A stretch of 64,000 nt of DNA from Hyperoplus lanceolatus (taxonomy: Eukaryota; Chordata; Actinopteri; Uranoscopiformes; Ammodytidae): assembly GCA_026929865.2 (NCBI GenBank), contig CM049403.1, forward strand, positions 6,160,001-6,224,000, given 5' to 3'. Positions 1 through 14,545 of the stretch are shown here, in pieces; the stretch's first letter is position 1, and every line of letters begins with the position of its first letter. Below the pieces are notes generated by a model, which saw nothing but the letters and a program-made list of their open reading frames with translations, was not told the origin of the DNA and searched no databases. A program made the translations under genes and the position numbers.

Positions 1-491
1 AATGACGGTAAAAAAAAACAAAAGCTGGGAGGTTGTGTCAAAGCTTAGCTCAGTAGCTTAGTATATATTGGATACATGTAATTTAATTTGCCGAAACATA
101 GGGTTTGTATTTTTTCAACATTGCACCCTGTTTTGTCCCACTTCTCAAGAATCACTGATATACACTCAACGGCCACTTTATTAGGTACAGCGGTTCATTT
201 CCTTGTTAACACATAGAACGTATGAGCCAATCACATGTCAGCAGCATTTAGTCATGTAGACCTGGACGGGACAACTTATTGAAGTTAAAACCGAGCAACA
301 GAATGGGGAAGAAAGGGGTTTTAAGTGACTTTGAACATGGCAATGTTGAGGGTGCAAGGAGGGCTGGTATGAGTATCTCAGAAACTGCTGATCTACTGGG
401 ATTTTCACTCTAAATCCCAGTAGAGTTTACAGCGAATGGCCCGAAAAAGAAAAAATAGCCAGTGAGCGGCATTTGTGTGGACGTTAAATGC

Positions 492-1602
492 CTTGTTTAT
501 TATTATTTAATTTATTTAAAAGGGACAATGTACAGTTAGAACATAAATGTTGCCATTTGATGCACTATACCAGATTATAGCTTTAAGCTAATTTGCATCT
601 GTAGTCCCTTGGCAGGTCACAAAAATACAACACAGTAACAAGACAGATTATTAGTATACAGGGATAAAACACCACAACAACATGGCTACACACGTCTGCG
701 TGCAACTCCCCCCACCTTCCTCATCCCACCCACGCCCACACACACAAAAACAAGTCTAAGGACCAAATTAGTGGTTGCAGAGCTGAGCAGCTTTTAACAG
801 ATTTTTTAGGTTAGATTTGAAGACTCTGAGAGAGCTACTGCCCCTTACGGCGTCAGGTAAGGTATTCCACTGGTTTGTGGCTCTTACAGAAAAAGCAGAT
901 TGCCCCGCTACAGTGCGGCGAAATGGTATGGTACAATCTCGTATGGAGGATATTCTAGTGGATCTGATGGAATTTGACGAGCGGCGTGGACAAAAACACA
1001 TAATGACTGTGGGGCCAAACCATTTAAAATTTTATAGACCATACACAAATTGACGAATAACCTAAAATTCTCAAAGCTCAATAACTCATGTTTGTCAAGT
1101 ATCCTACAATGATGATAACGAATTGGCTTTTTGTCCAGTGTTTTTAAGGTTTGTTTGTATAAAGACTCCAGAGGTCTCAAAGTAGATTCACCAGCCTGCC
1201 CCCAGCAGGTGATACAATATGACATGCGGGACAAAATCATGGCGTGCATAAATATCTTGGCTGTATCCAGAGAGAGACAATTTCTGATGTGTTTAAAATT
1301 AACTAAATTGTATTTTATGGTTTTAACCATTTTTTTGACATGTTTCTTAAATTTTAAATTTGGATCCAGAAACAGGCCAAGATATTTAAATTCAGTAACT
1401 ATATCAATTCGTTCACCTTTAATGAGAATCTCAACATCAGGGATTTGTACCATGGTTTTAGAAAAAAACATACATTTTGTTTTGTTTACATTTAAACTCA
1501 AACATGATTGATCAAGCCAAAGAGTGATTCTCTCCAGTGCAGTTGTTAACTTAGCAGCTGCTAAGTCAGCTGTTTTAGCATGTACATGAACAACAGTGTT
1601 GA
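492..1602 (-). mobile_element. LINE 3' fragment (L2/Rex-like reverse transcriptase C-terminus)
   Basis: The minus strand encodes the C-terminal part of a non-LTR reverse transcriptase. The stretch LNVNKTKCMFFSK is followed by YLGLFLDPNLKFKKHVKKM and the thumb/C-terminal region. The last part, with AFSVRATNQWNTLPDAVR, is in a different frame (769-1001), so there is at least one frameshift near 950. The element's 3' end is the T/A-rich tail at 492-530. It sits inside the Tc1-like element, whose sequence resumes at about 1603. A 5'-truncated, dead copy. L2 versus Rex1/CR1 is not settled. Confidence 0.75.
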
Positions 1603-1667
1603 AGTCAGAGGTCAGTGCAGGATGGGCATACTGGTTTGAGATGATTGAAAGGCAACAGTTACTCAAA

Positions 1668-1742
1668 TTTTTTATTTTATTTATTTAACTTTTATTTATC
1701 CTCGAGAGACCAATTGAGGGGTGACCCTCATTTACAATGACG
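1668..1742. mobile_element. Short LINE 3' tail inside the old Tc1-like element
   Basis: An AT-rich run (tttattttatttatttaac) followed by a short unique stretch interrupts Tc1 transposase sequence that is continuous on either side (about 1633-1667 and 1743 onward). It resembles the 3' tails of fish L2-type elements. Boundaries are approximate. Confidence 0.5.
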
Positions 1743-2531
1743 TAATCACTCGTTAAAACCAGGGTATGCAGAATACCATCTCTGAACACAAAACATGACC
1801 AACCATGAAGCAGATGGGCTACTGCAACCGAAGACCCCACCGGGTGCCACTCCTGTCAGCTAAAAACAGGAAAATGAGGCTACAATTCTCACAGGATCAC
1901 CAATATTGGACAATAGAAGATTGAAAAATCATGCCTGGTCTGATGAGTCTCGATTTCAGTTGGGACATTCAGATGGCAGGTTCAGAATTTGGCATAAACA
2001 ACATGAAAGTATGGATCCATCCTGCCATGCACCATCAACCACGCCATGTTCAAAGTTACCTTAACCCCCTTTCTTCCCCATTCTGATTCTCGGTTTGACT
2101 TCAGTACATTGTCTTGACCACGTCTAAATGCCTAAATGCATTAAATTGCTGCCATGTGATTGGCTGATTAGCTTTTTGTTTTTATAAGCCATTGAACAGG
2201 TGTACCTAATAAAGTGGCCGGTGAGTGTATATGATATAAATAAAACTAATTATTTAGTTTGTGTTCAAAGAACAATATTTTTGAGTCTAAATTCTGAGAA
2301 ACAATGTGTAAAAAACAATGTTTTTACACTGAAAGAGCTTCGCATGCAAATAGTCTCTTTTAAAGCAAAGAGTCATTCAATTGTAACACAAATCTGTATT
2401 CAATTAATAGGTAAAACAATACAATTTTATACAGCAGTTTGAAGTTGAAGTTGTCAAAATGCTATGTATACTTTACATCAACATTTATATATTCACACTC
2501 TGTGCATAACCATCCACTTTCTGTATATCTA

Positions 2532-4162
2532 CACTCAACAAAAATATAAACGCAACACTTTTGTTTTTGCTCCCATCTTTCATGATATGGACTTAAAGAT
2601 CTAAAATTCATTCAAGAAACACAATATTACCATTTCTCTCAAACATTGTTCACAAATCTGTCTAAATGTGTGATAGTGAGCACTTCTGCTTTGCTGAGAT
2701 AATCCATCCCACCTCACAGGTGTGCCACATCAAGATGCTGATCTGACATCATGATTAGTGCACAGGTGTGCCTTAGACTGTCCACAATAAAAGGCCACCC
2801 TGTAATGTGCAGTTTTGTCTCACAGCAAAATGCCACAGATGCCACAAGCATTGAGGGAGCATGCAATTGGCATGCTGACAGCAGGAATGTCAACCAGATC
2901 TGTTGCTCGTGCATTGAATGTTCATTTCTCCACCATAAGCCGTCTCCAAAGGTCTTTCAGAGAATATGGCAGTACATCCAACCGGCCTCACAGCCGCAGA
3001 CCACGTGTAACCACACCAGCCCAGGACCTCCACATCCAGCAGGTTCACCTCCAAGATCGTCTGAGACCAGCCACTGAGACAGCTGCTGAAACAATTGGTT
3101 TGCATAACCAAACAATTTCTGCACAAACTGTCAGAAACCGTCTCAAGGAAGCTCAACTGCATGCTCGTCGTCCTCATCGGGGTCTTGACCTGACTCCAGC
3201 TCGTCGCCGTAACAGACTTGAGTGGGCAAATGCTCACATTCGATGGCGTCTGGCACGTTGGAGAGGTGTTCTCTTCACGGATGAATCTCGGTTTACATTG
3301 TTCAGGGCAGATGGCAGACAGCGTGTGTGGCGTCGTGTGGGTGAGCGCTTTGCTGTTGTCAATGTTGTGGATTGAGTGGCCCATGGTGGTAGTGGGGTTA
3401 TGGTATGGGCAGGCATCTGTTATGGACGAAGAACACAGGTGCATTTTATTGATGGCATTTTGAATGCACAGAGATACCGTGATGAGATCCTGAGGCCCAT
3501 TTTTGTGCCATACATCCATGAACATCACCTCACGTTTCAGCAAGATAATGCACGGCCCCATGTTGCAAGGATCTGTACACAATTCTTGGAAGCTGAAAAT
3601 GTCCCAGTTCTTGCATGGCCAGCATACTCACCGGACATGTCACCCATTGAGCATGTTTGGGATGTGCTTGACCGGCGTATACGACAGCGTGCACCACTTC
3701 CCACTAATATCCAGCAACTTCGCACAGCCATTGAAGAGGAGTGGACCAACATTCCACAGGCCACAATTGACGATCTGATAAACTCTATGTGAAGAAGATG
3801 TGTTGCACTGCATGAGGCAAATGGTTGTCACACCAAATACTGACTGGTTCTGAGTCCCCAGACCCCCAATAAAGCAAAAAAATGCACATTTCAGAGTGGC
3901 CTTTTATTGTGGACAGTCTAAGGCACACCTGTGCACTAATCATGATGTCAGATCAGCATCTTGATGTGGCACACCTGTGAGGTGGGATGGATTATCTCAG
4001 CAAAGCAGAAGTGCTCACTATCACACATTTAGACAGATTTGTGAACAATGTTTGAGAGAAATGGTAATATTGTGTATCTGGAATGAATTTTAGATCTTTA
4101 AGTCCATATCATGAAAGATGGGAGCAAAAACAAAAGTGTTGCGTTTATATTTTTGTTGAGTG
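2532..4162 (+). mobile_element. Young, nearly complete Tc1-like transposon with ~270 bp terminal repeats
   Basis: Starts CACTCAACAAAAATATAAAC and ends with its complement, flanked by TA at 2530-2531 and 4163-4164. The two arms (about 2532-2800 and 3896-4162) match almost base for base in inverted orientation, with only scattered differences (for example gtgtatctgg versus the complement of ttcaagaaac). Length is 1.63 kb, usual for Tc1 elements with long inverted repeats. The single transposase ORF between the arms is broken by only one stop codon, which with the arm similarity indicates recent insertion. Confidence 0.93.
2830..3792 (+). pseudogene. Tc1-like DD34E transposase, one in-frame stop
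   Basis: Reads from ATG 2830 to TGA 3373-3375, then continues in the same frame to the stop at 3790-3792. It would encode about 320 residues, close to a normal Tc1 transposase. The N-terminal half has a paired-type helix-turn-helix region (about residues 5-110: STRSVARAL, then ISRLQRSF). The catalytic core shows LFTDESRF (first Asp), QQDNARPHVA (second Asp) and SPDMSPIEHVW (Glu), with exactly 34 residues between the second Asp and the Glu. The interrupting TGA could derive from CGA by a CpG transition. As it stands it cannot make full-length transposase unless read through; it is otherwise undamaged. Confidence 0.92.
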
Positions 4163-4227
4163 TATATGGATTGTGGCAATTATTTAGAAAAATATTATTA
4201 TAGAAAAATAATAGCCTGCAGCAACAT

Positions 4228-4377
4228 ATAAAAAAAGAACTATGAACTAGTTCATTTTTGAACTGTGAACTTAGTTCAGAATTTTGAATTATGAACTATG
4301 AACTGAACAAGTTCATTTTAAAGGGTGTGAACTGAACTTTGAACCAGTTCACGTAAAAAAAGAACTTTCCCAACACT
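4228..4377. repeat. Short palindromic dispersed repeat (hAT-like end)
   Basis: Contains many alternations of gaactatgaac/gttcat and ends AAGAACTTTCCCAACACTG, whose complement CAGTGTTGGGAAAGTTC is a common start of fish hAT-type non-autonomous elements. An aaaaaaagaact block occurs at both ends. Class assignment is from memory of fish repeats and is tentative. Confidence 0.5.
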
Positions 4378-5640
4378 GTTGAAATGTATACACATCACCT
4401 TTTTTAACCTACCTGCATGGATACAATACTGTAGTTCAATGTTCATGTTTCTCTATTTTTGCACTGCTTTGTCTTCCTAGTTTTTTGCTGCATATCTATG
4501 GCTGTCTTCCTGAAACTTGTTTGTGGAACTGTATTTAAGTATATGAAGATAAACCTGAGTAGAATCACTTGTAAGTGTGCATTAATCAGATTTTGAATAT
4601 ATCCATTTTCTTGTTTATTATTGTGTATATGAGCACACAATGATAGTCTATCCCACTCAGTTTATTTATTCAGCACAAAAAAGATTGTTATCACATCCAA
4701 TTATAATAAATTCTCTGCAACATTTGGTTATTTTCTATTCAAAAAAACATTTGTGCGAAATTTGTGTTCAAAATGTCTCATTTAGTGTTATAAAATTGTG
4801 ACAGAAACATGATTCCACATATATTGTTAATAGACTGATCAATATTTGTCCACAGACCCGTTTGTCTTCATTTGGTTGGCACATTTAACACCAGTGGAGT
4901 AAAGCAACATTTTCAGTTAATAGCTTTAAATAGGGGTCCATCCCCAATGATATTTGACTCTCTAGTTTATCCTTAGATATATTTAATGTTGAATGTGAGT
5001 GTGGGAGCAGAGGTGATTGTCTGAGAGCGACGCCTGACACAGTTTCCTCTGTCTGCCCCCACCTCTGTCCCAAATGTCTGACTTTGTGTTTCTGGCAATT
5101 TGCTCCCATTGTGCAGCACTTCCTGATAGGAGGCACTCTGGAAGACTGGGCTCAGTCAACTGCAAAGGAATGTGACATTCCTTTCTAAAATTACGGATGT
5201 GTCTTTGCATTTCTAGGGCGGATTTCGGCCATTTTCACTGTGGTGTCTGGAGAAAGTGTTTCTGCACAGACACACAAGTGAACACAGAGCGTATGTTCTA
5301 AACCTCATCCCTGATTGACTGCAACAGACTGCCGGACGCCAACAAGGTGTTTATTTACACTGGTAACGCACCAGCGCATATTGGTATTGTTCTTTTGTCC
5401 ACAACATGAACTATGTCGGGTGGGGGAAAGTGATCTAACATTATACAATACAATAAATAAATAAATCCACAATAAGAAAGTCAGTTGTCATTTATAAAAG
5501 AACTTTATACATAACAAATATACACTACATTGCATATAGGCATATCCAATACCATGCAAAGCTACATATCGTGGAACAGAGATTTGCAATTATTATTCTT
5601 ACACTAACGTGCCTAAAAACAGTGTTTTTTCCACCCCTTT
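4378..5640. other. Intergenic, nothing recognised
   Basis: AT-rich single-copy-looking sequence. Open frames here are short and show no family motif or splice pattern. Confidence 0.6.
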
Positions 5641-5675
5641 GGTTTCCCCCCCCCGGGGGGGGGGGGGGGGAAACC
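5641..5675. repeat. C/G homopolymer palindrome
   Basis: GGTTTC, a run of C, a run of G, then GAAACC. A near-perfect palindrome of two opposed homopolymers. The exact lengths may be assembly-dependent. Confidence 0.8.
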
Positions 5676-5796
5676 ATATAATAGAATGATTGTTTCATCT
5701 CAGAATGCCAGAATTACAAGTGTGTGACAATAATATTCAAAATAAAATTTGAATCTGCATTAACTCTTGGGGGCAGCATAAACACATAGTTAAAAT

Positions 5797-5923
<127 letters not shown>

Positions 5924-5929
5924 AGCATT

Positions 5930-8900
5930 CATTCAGTCCTGTTTGTGCCCAGCAGATGAATGTCGGTACAATACTCACTCTCCTTTTCTACTCTTCAACT
6001 TCTCCTGAATATTTAGCTGCTAAATGCTAACCCTTTTTTTGTCGTTGCTGTAAACAGAAGCCTGCACTGACTGACAGAGGCACTATAGGAGTGGTGAGAA
6101 TAAACCGAAATGTTACAGGCTGTAATAAACAAAAAGACCAAAGTGCTGTTACAAGCTACACAGAGCTGAGGCTGATAATTCTATGTGGGTTCATCACTAC
6201 CAGCAAACCCTTACAGATACAAATAGTCACATGAACGAATGTTGAAATTAAATCTTGATCACAGCCACTTTAATCATATTGTGACCCCTCAAATCTACTG
6301 TATCTTGAGACCCCGTGGGTTCTCCCAACCAGCCAGGTTTGAAACTAGTGCTATTAAGCAGACATATGTTTCTTTATCTGTAACCATAATCAATATATAC
6401 ATGAAATATTTGCTTGAGGAAATAAAGATCAAGATTCAAGATCATTTATCACAGCCTTTAAAGGAGCAGTCGCTGGCAATGAAATTCTTGAGTCTTCAAC
6501 AATGCGTCCTTCACAACAATGCAACATAACAAAAAGTTCAGTTCATTTAAAAAACGTAAATGAGTTGGGATAAAAATCAATGATCTTCCATAAAATAAAC
6601 CAAATATTTTGTATTGTTTTAAAATAAACTGAAATCTAAATGTGACCTCTAATGATCATAAACCATTTGTGTATGCCTTAGCAGCATGTATGTAAACACT
6701 ATCCACTCACAGAGTCACTGACTTGTGATTCATTTAGTCACACCTGTATCTGCATGTAGATTTCTAAATCAAAAGGGAACCTGTTCGTACATATTGACGA
6801 GCATTATATGTCAGTGGAGAGCTATTGGTAAAGCACAGGTCTAATTGAACCAACATGATGAGGCCACAGGCTGGCTGTGATATAGCCTTGTATCTCCAGA
6901 TGGTCTTGTGGAGTTAAAGGGTTAAGAGGTAGAAAGAGTATAGTGGAGGGGTCAGGAATGAGGAAGTAACCTCCCACCCTGGCCCCAGCAGATACAGAGG
7001 ACAGGAAGCACTCGCCATTTGCATCCCAATTCTCCCCGGGTAACACGACATGTGCTTGCTCAGGGGTGAGTGTGTTAAGAGCGTGGGAGGAGACCTGCAC
7101 ACCACTGATAGTGCACTGACAGGTGGCCATTAACGTGCCTGATGACATCCACAGGCCCAGGCCGTTGGAGACAGGGGAGAGCAGATAAAGAGGAACCGTT
7201 CATGTCAAGTCCAGCACTCCCATTCATCAAGAGGGCATGTGAACCAGTGACCAGTGGAATGAATGGTACATTCAATAGACAGTAAGCACTGGCCTACAAA
7301 CAATACTACAGGATGTCCTTTTTAAGATGAAGATTTAGAATTCTTTACTTGTGAGTGGAAACAAACAGACCATCATTCAAACCCCATTGCATATAGCGCT
7401 GACAGCAATGTACAATACATATACCCTTATTAGATGAATCATATAAATACAAATGCTTTTAAGTGTGGGACTCTGTAACATCACAAGTCTGATCCTGTTT
7501 GTGTGGACGAATGGATGCGTCACATGCTTGGCCTCTCTGTGCATATTTGAAAGGTTTGTCCCTTCCTCTTACTGTGTCTTGGGCTTTTTGTAAGTTTTAA
7601 TCTATGAAATACCGCAAATGTGTATTTAAACATGACTATATTTAATACAAAAGGGTCTTTCAGATATGCTGAATCAGCACTTGTAGGAGCAGCCTGGAGA
7701 GAGCCTGTGTTATTTATGACGCAGGCCCCTGTAGAGTGATCCCCACAGGTGAGGCCAATTGTCCCTGTGATCTCCAACAAACACTGACAATTTTATGGCT
7801 TGTGTAATTAAAGCGTTAAACACACAGGAGCGCCACAGTTCACTCGAGCATGAAAGGGAGGGAAGCCGTTAAGAGGTCGTGATTTTAGTCAGACTGAGAA
7901 GGCAATCCCAAATGGCCTCAGATCCCAGATAAGGCAGTGGTATTAGAAATATGCAATTTCAGGCTGCTGGACATGAGTCAGGACGGCCAGCATTTAAATG
8001 TCCGCACGCACGCACGCACGCACGCACAATGTCGGTATGCACTAATTGGTTAAATCAAAAAAGGACACATTTCCACGTTAGAAAGGTAAAGACAGAGACC
8101 TTACATAAGAGGGTTAGTGATTAGTTATAAAGTGGTATAGGGTGAGATTATTTCACCTCCACTGTGTACTGCAGTGCTAACTGTTCGGACATGTTTGTTC
8201 TCAGAAGGGACTGCTAAAGCAATCTATTTTCGGAGTGAGAATAATCTTGATAACACTGTTGTTATCTACCCCCCACTCCATTGTCAAGTGACACCAGCTG
8301 CCTTAAAAGCAATGAGGCGTGAAAAGGCTCCAACCCCAGAAATAAGGGTGCCTTTTCGCCATCCTGATTTCTTGTCAATGTGTTTGGCCATTATAAACAC
8401 ATACATAGTGTTGATGGTGCATGAGAAAACTGGGCGAGATTACATGGATAAAGACTGAGGAGGCACTTTCTCTGTGTGTTAAGCTTTTGACACAGTTTCA
8501 CAAGAGTACAACCTTCTAAGTCATCCGTAAGGTTTAAAAACACAATTATTATATCACTGGGTCATAACAACTTTTGGCAACAAAGCTGTGGCATGTGGAA
8601 AACGGTTGGTATTGGCAGAACATCGTGACATTCCAGCAAATGTAAGAGTCATGTTTAAAGCAAATTCTAGGGGAAAAAAGAACAAATACAGACAATCGGT
8701 TGCCAACCTTTTGCATAAATCATTATAGTGGGAACTTGAAAAGCTGTGAAACCCGAAGAAAAGCTTAACAAAAAAAAGCTTATAAAATAAAATCAAGACG
8801 AACATGAAGCATTTGCCACTAAGGCTTCCATTGGCGAGAGGAGAAACATCTCATCTGGATGGAGAATTGACTATATTATATTCTTCCTTGAGTTATTGCA

Positions 8901-11545
8901 TGAAAAATAAATAATTTTTCAATTTTATTGACTGACGGAATGGAGAATATGTGCCACCATGTTAACCAGCCCACATTCTGATATTTGGATGATACTACTA
9001 TTATGTTCATGAATTCACGTTTACTTGTTGTGATTTGGGTGAAATTCAGAGGACTAGCATCAATGTCTGAACCAAATCTGAAGAAAAGCCATCTCATTTA
9101 TGTCAAGACTATTCACTTAAAACCAACCAAACCTCAACCTCATGATGTCAGAGGGGACATTGAGGCAACATGCAAGGAATCTATGGACCATCAATGTCTA
9201 TACAAAAATGCTAGGCTATCTATTAGACAGGCTTGTTTATATTCTTTTCAGTGGTTTGCAACCACTGATCAAGCAATGAGACAGGCAGCATAAAGCAAGA
9301 CCTGACTAGTCGGTCATCTCTGGGAAACAAGAGTCCAATATAATAAATGACAAAGGATATGAACAAATTTTGTTGACCATCGTGGAAAAATGAGGAAGCT
9401 TTAGAAAGTAGGTAAGAGGAAGGGCCCCGCTTCCTCAGGCGTTTCTTCTGCAAAGACGTATCAAAACATGCTCAGCTGTTTATGTCACTACCAGTGAAAG
9501 AATGTAAACACAGCGATTGGGCAGCGTATCGCAGGATGCTTGTGTGGCGTGCATTACAATCAGTCTCTGTACATTGTTTTCCCCCCTGGACTTTTTCTTT
9601 TTCAGGCAAAGCAATGTCCAGCGTATCACAACTTTCTCAGACTGAATGGCACCGACAACTTCATCTCTAATCGTCTTTTCATTTGGGATGGGACACTCCA
9701 AAGGTTGTGATTTCTTTGTTCTACTAGTTTGTAATGACGTAGGCAAAGCTCCAACAATTTGCTAATTGAATGGTAAAGCATTTTAAATGATTTACTGCAA
9801 CGGTCAAAGGTGCCTGGTTCACACGGTTTTACACGTAATATGATGTCATTGCCCACACCTCAGCCCTGAGGCACATAACACAGCATCAAAGGTCGCACTT
9901 GATTGGCCAGGGGCGCATCATTGCGTAAGACGGACAGAGAAAATGAGGCTGGCCTGGGATATTTGTTGTTGCAAGGCAAATCTGAAAACTAATTACACGA
10001 GACGATCCAAACGGATGCCCTCATTAGCCATGAATGAACAAGGAATGTTCTAAATAGTTTTTATGTAACGGAATCCCTACATCAAAGCCAACACGCAGAA
10101 ACACTGCATGGGAGAAATTCCTATTCTGACTGGGCTGAAAATCAGCAGGAAGTTGCTCCACTTTTCAGGAATGTATATGATTTTGATACTGACAAAGTTA
10201 TGGTTTAAGCCTTAAGGGCCCTGTTAGAATGGGGAGGGAATTTAAACTGTTGCAAAAAGAGTTTGTCCATCTCATCAGACATGATCACATTGTAAGTAGA
10301 AAAGCAGTATTAGAATATATGCAGCAAAGTTACCCTAAGAGCAGCCAACGAATGTTGGATGGAAATACCGTAAGGTGCTCTAAGAGCAGTATAAGAAAGA
10401 GAGTCTGGCCACGACCAATAGAACTTCTCAACTAAAGGGGCGGCACCTACTTGTGCATTTCAAATACCACTGCACACAATTGGATAGCACTAAGACCAAT
10501 CAGAGTAATAAACAAGGTGACGTATTAAGCCCCGTTTGTTTAGCGAACAGCAGGTTAACTGATAAATTAAACATTGGCCCTGGTCGGTCTGCAACAGAAA
10601 ATTCTTCTTTCTTGCTAAAAAAAAAAAAGATTTGAGTGCCGTCCTCCAAATCGTTAGGTGTCGAGGTGAAAGCTGTTTCACGCTGAAACAACGTATCCGC
10701 AGCCATCTTTGTTGTTTATCAACACGGCTTCGACCGCGCATGCCGAGCACTGTCGTCATCCGGTTACGTCCACCCCGAGAACGATTTGATTGGCAACTCC
10801 AAATTTCTGACATTGTTAATGAGCTTCAATGTATCGTGTCCAGACCAACAGGCTGGGCAAACGTGTTAGTTAGACTCAGTCCACCTCTAATAAGGTAACT
10901 GGCAAAGCTGTACAAAATAAAACGCAATGTTGCACAATTCAAGGGCTGAGGGGGGGCCACTATGCAACCAACTCACAGAGGAGGGCAAACCTTTACACAA
11001 ACCAGCCCATACGTTATGGAAAGAAAAGCTAAGAAGGATGGACACTGGCATATCAGAAGGGACCGTCAGGAACATGCGTGGCTGGACAATCTTGCCAGAG
11101 TTTTCATATCACAAAGAGTCAACACTCGCCACAAAGCCCTATAACTTCTTATATGTAATTTAGTGAATGGACTGTTAAGATTAGATAATTTTATCACACC
11201 TACTGTTCACTGGGTAGCCCTCTCCACCCCCCTCTGTGGTCACCTGATGCCTCCCACCTGTCCCTCGTTAGCCCATCTGTCTCACAGTGTATACAGCATA
11301 CCTGCCCTCCAGCATCACTGCCCTCACACAGGGTCTATTGTGTCTGAAAGCCTTATCTTAAGTGCTTTGTTTTTAAATCACATTTAGATCAATAGTGCTC
11401 AATCGCCATCTGATTCACTGGAATTGTTAATGATCACACAGAGCAGGAATTCCCACTGTGTCCGCAATTGCCCTCTGTACAGTTTAGTAGTTTTACTGAT
11501 GTCTTCATTTATACCATCACCAAAAGAGGGGCAGTCAGGGAGGAC
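5930..11545. other. Intergenic, no gene recognised
   Basis: No open frame here shows a family motif or convincing exon borders. A (CGCA)n microsatellite lies at 8003-8028. Near 6426 a tcaagattcaagat stretch resembles fish LINE/SINE tails. The 10,630-10,870 part is more GC-rich with several CpGs but has no recognisable coding content. Regulatory function cannot be judged. Confidence 0.5.
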
Positions 11546-11546
11546 A

Positions 11547-13769
<2,223 letters not shown>

Positions 13770-14025
13770 TTCAACAAACAAATAACTATTGAAATAGCCT
13801 TTATTAAGTTTAGTGTATTCAGAGTTTTTCTCATCAAAATCCAAATGATTAAAAGTCCACCAAAATACTGCAAAGCCTCCAACTCTTTCCTAGAGCAGAC
13901 ATCTGGAGCCCATAATTTGACGGCAGCTGCAGCGCCATCCTCCACCAACAACAGACAGCAACATTTAGCCTCAGCCTTCAGAGAACCATCTCCAGCTGCC
14001 TTCCTGTTAACACACTCTGCCTTCA

Positions 14026-14031
14026 AATAAA
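14026..14031 (+). terminator. Candidate polyadenylation signal
   Basis: AATAAA about 255 bp after the stop of the 12.4-13.8 kb gene. It is the first canonical signal downstream on the plus strand. Confidence 0.45.
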
Positions 14032-14139
14032 AAACAAGCCATAAACCCAGTCTTTATTTTCATCCAACCAGTGTCAGGCTCAGGCTTTATACTATAGCAT
14101 CTACATTAAAAACACAATATGTAACAATGACGCAGTTAC

Positions 14140-14545
14140 CTTTGAACTGCAAACTCTATTCAGTTCATCTTCAGAGTCAGAGTCGACATTTGCGAAAATG
14201 TGCAGTTTGAAGAAAATCCCTCAAAGCGTTCACAAGATATTACTATTACTCACAAAACGTGAGGTCACAGAGAACTCCACCTTTGATCTCTACCGTCTAA
14301 TCTGTTCATTCTCTAATCAAAGAGTGATTTTGTGCCACATTTGACAAAAGTCCCTCAAAGCGTTCTTGAGATATTGCATTCATGAGGCATGACGTCTCAG
14401 TGACCTTGACCTTCGACCTCCAAACTCTAATCAGTTCATCCTTGAATTAGAGTGGACATTTGAGCAAAGTTTAAAGGAAGATCCCTCAAAGCGTTCATGA
14501 TATATTGCGCTCACAAGAATGGAAGGGCGGACAGATGGACCGACA
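14140..14545. repeat. Degenerate tandem repeat, three ~132 bp units
   Basis: The block CCCTCAAAGCGTTC recurs at 14218, 14352 and 14483 (spacings 134 and 131 bp). Each is preceded by a 'gttcat...agtggacatttg' stretch and followed by a 'gatattgc...cacaag' stretch. The units have diverged substantially. This pattern is a known type of dispersed repeat in fish and has no coding potential. Confidence 0.75.

Larger units (their letters stand above)
163..2227 (+). mobile_element. Old Tc1-like transposon, interrupted by LINE pieces
   Basis: The two ends are inverted copies of each other (CACTCAACGGCCAC at the left, GTGGCCGGTGAGTG at the right), flanked by TA at 161-162 and 2228-2229 as expected for Tc1/mariner. 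Similarity between the arms extends inward for roughly 170-190 bp, to the GAATGGGGAAG stretch near 300 and its complement near 2080. Degraded transposase sequence lies at about 300-490 and 1603-2040. No open reading frame survives. The transposase is split at about 492 by a LINE fragment and again at about 1668 by a LINE tail. Family level is secure from termini and TA sites; the subfamily is not determined. Confidence 0.85.

Noticed and set aside
5641-5675. C/G palindrome as a functional hairpin or terminator
   Set aside because: Simple opposed homopolymers, likely of uncertain assembled length. No gene nearby.
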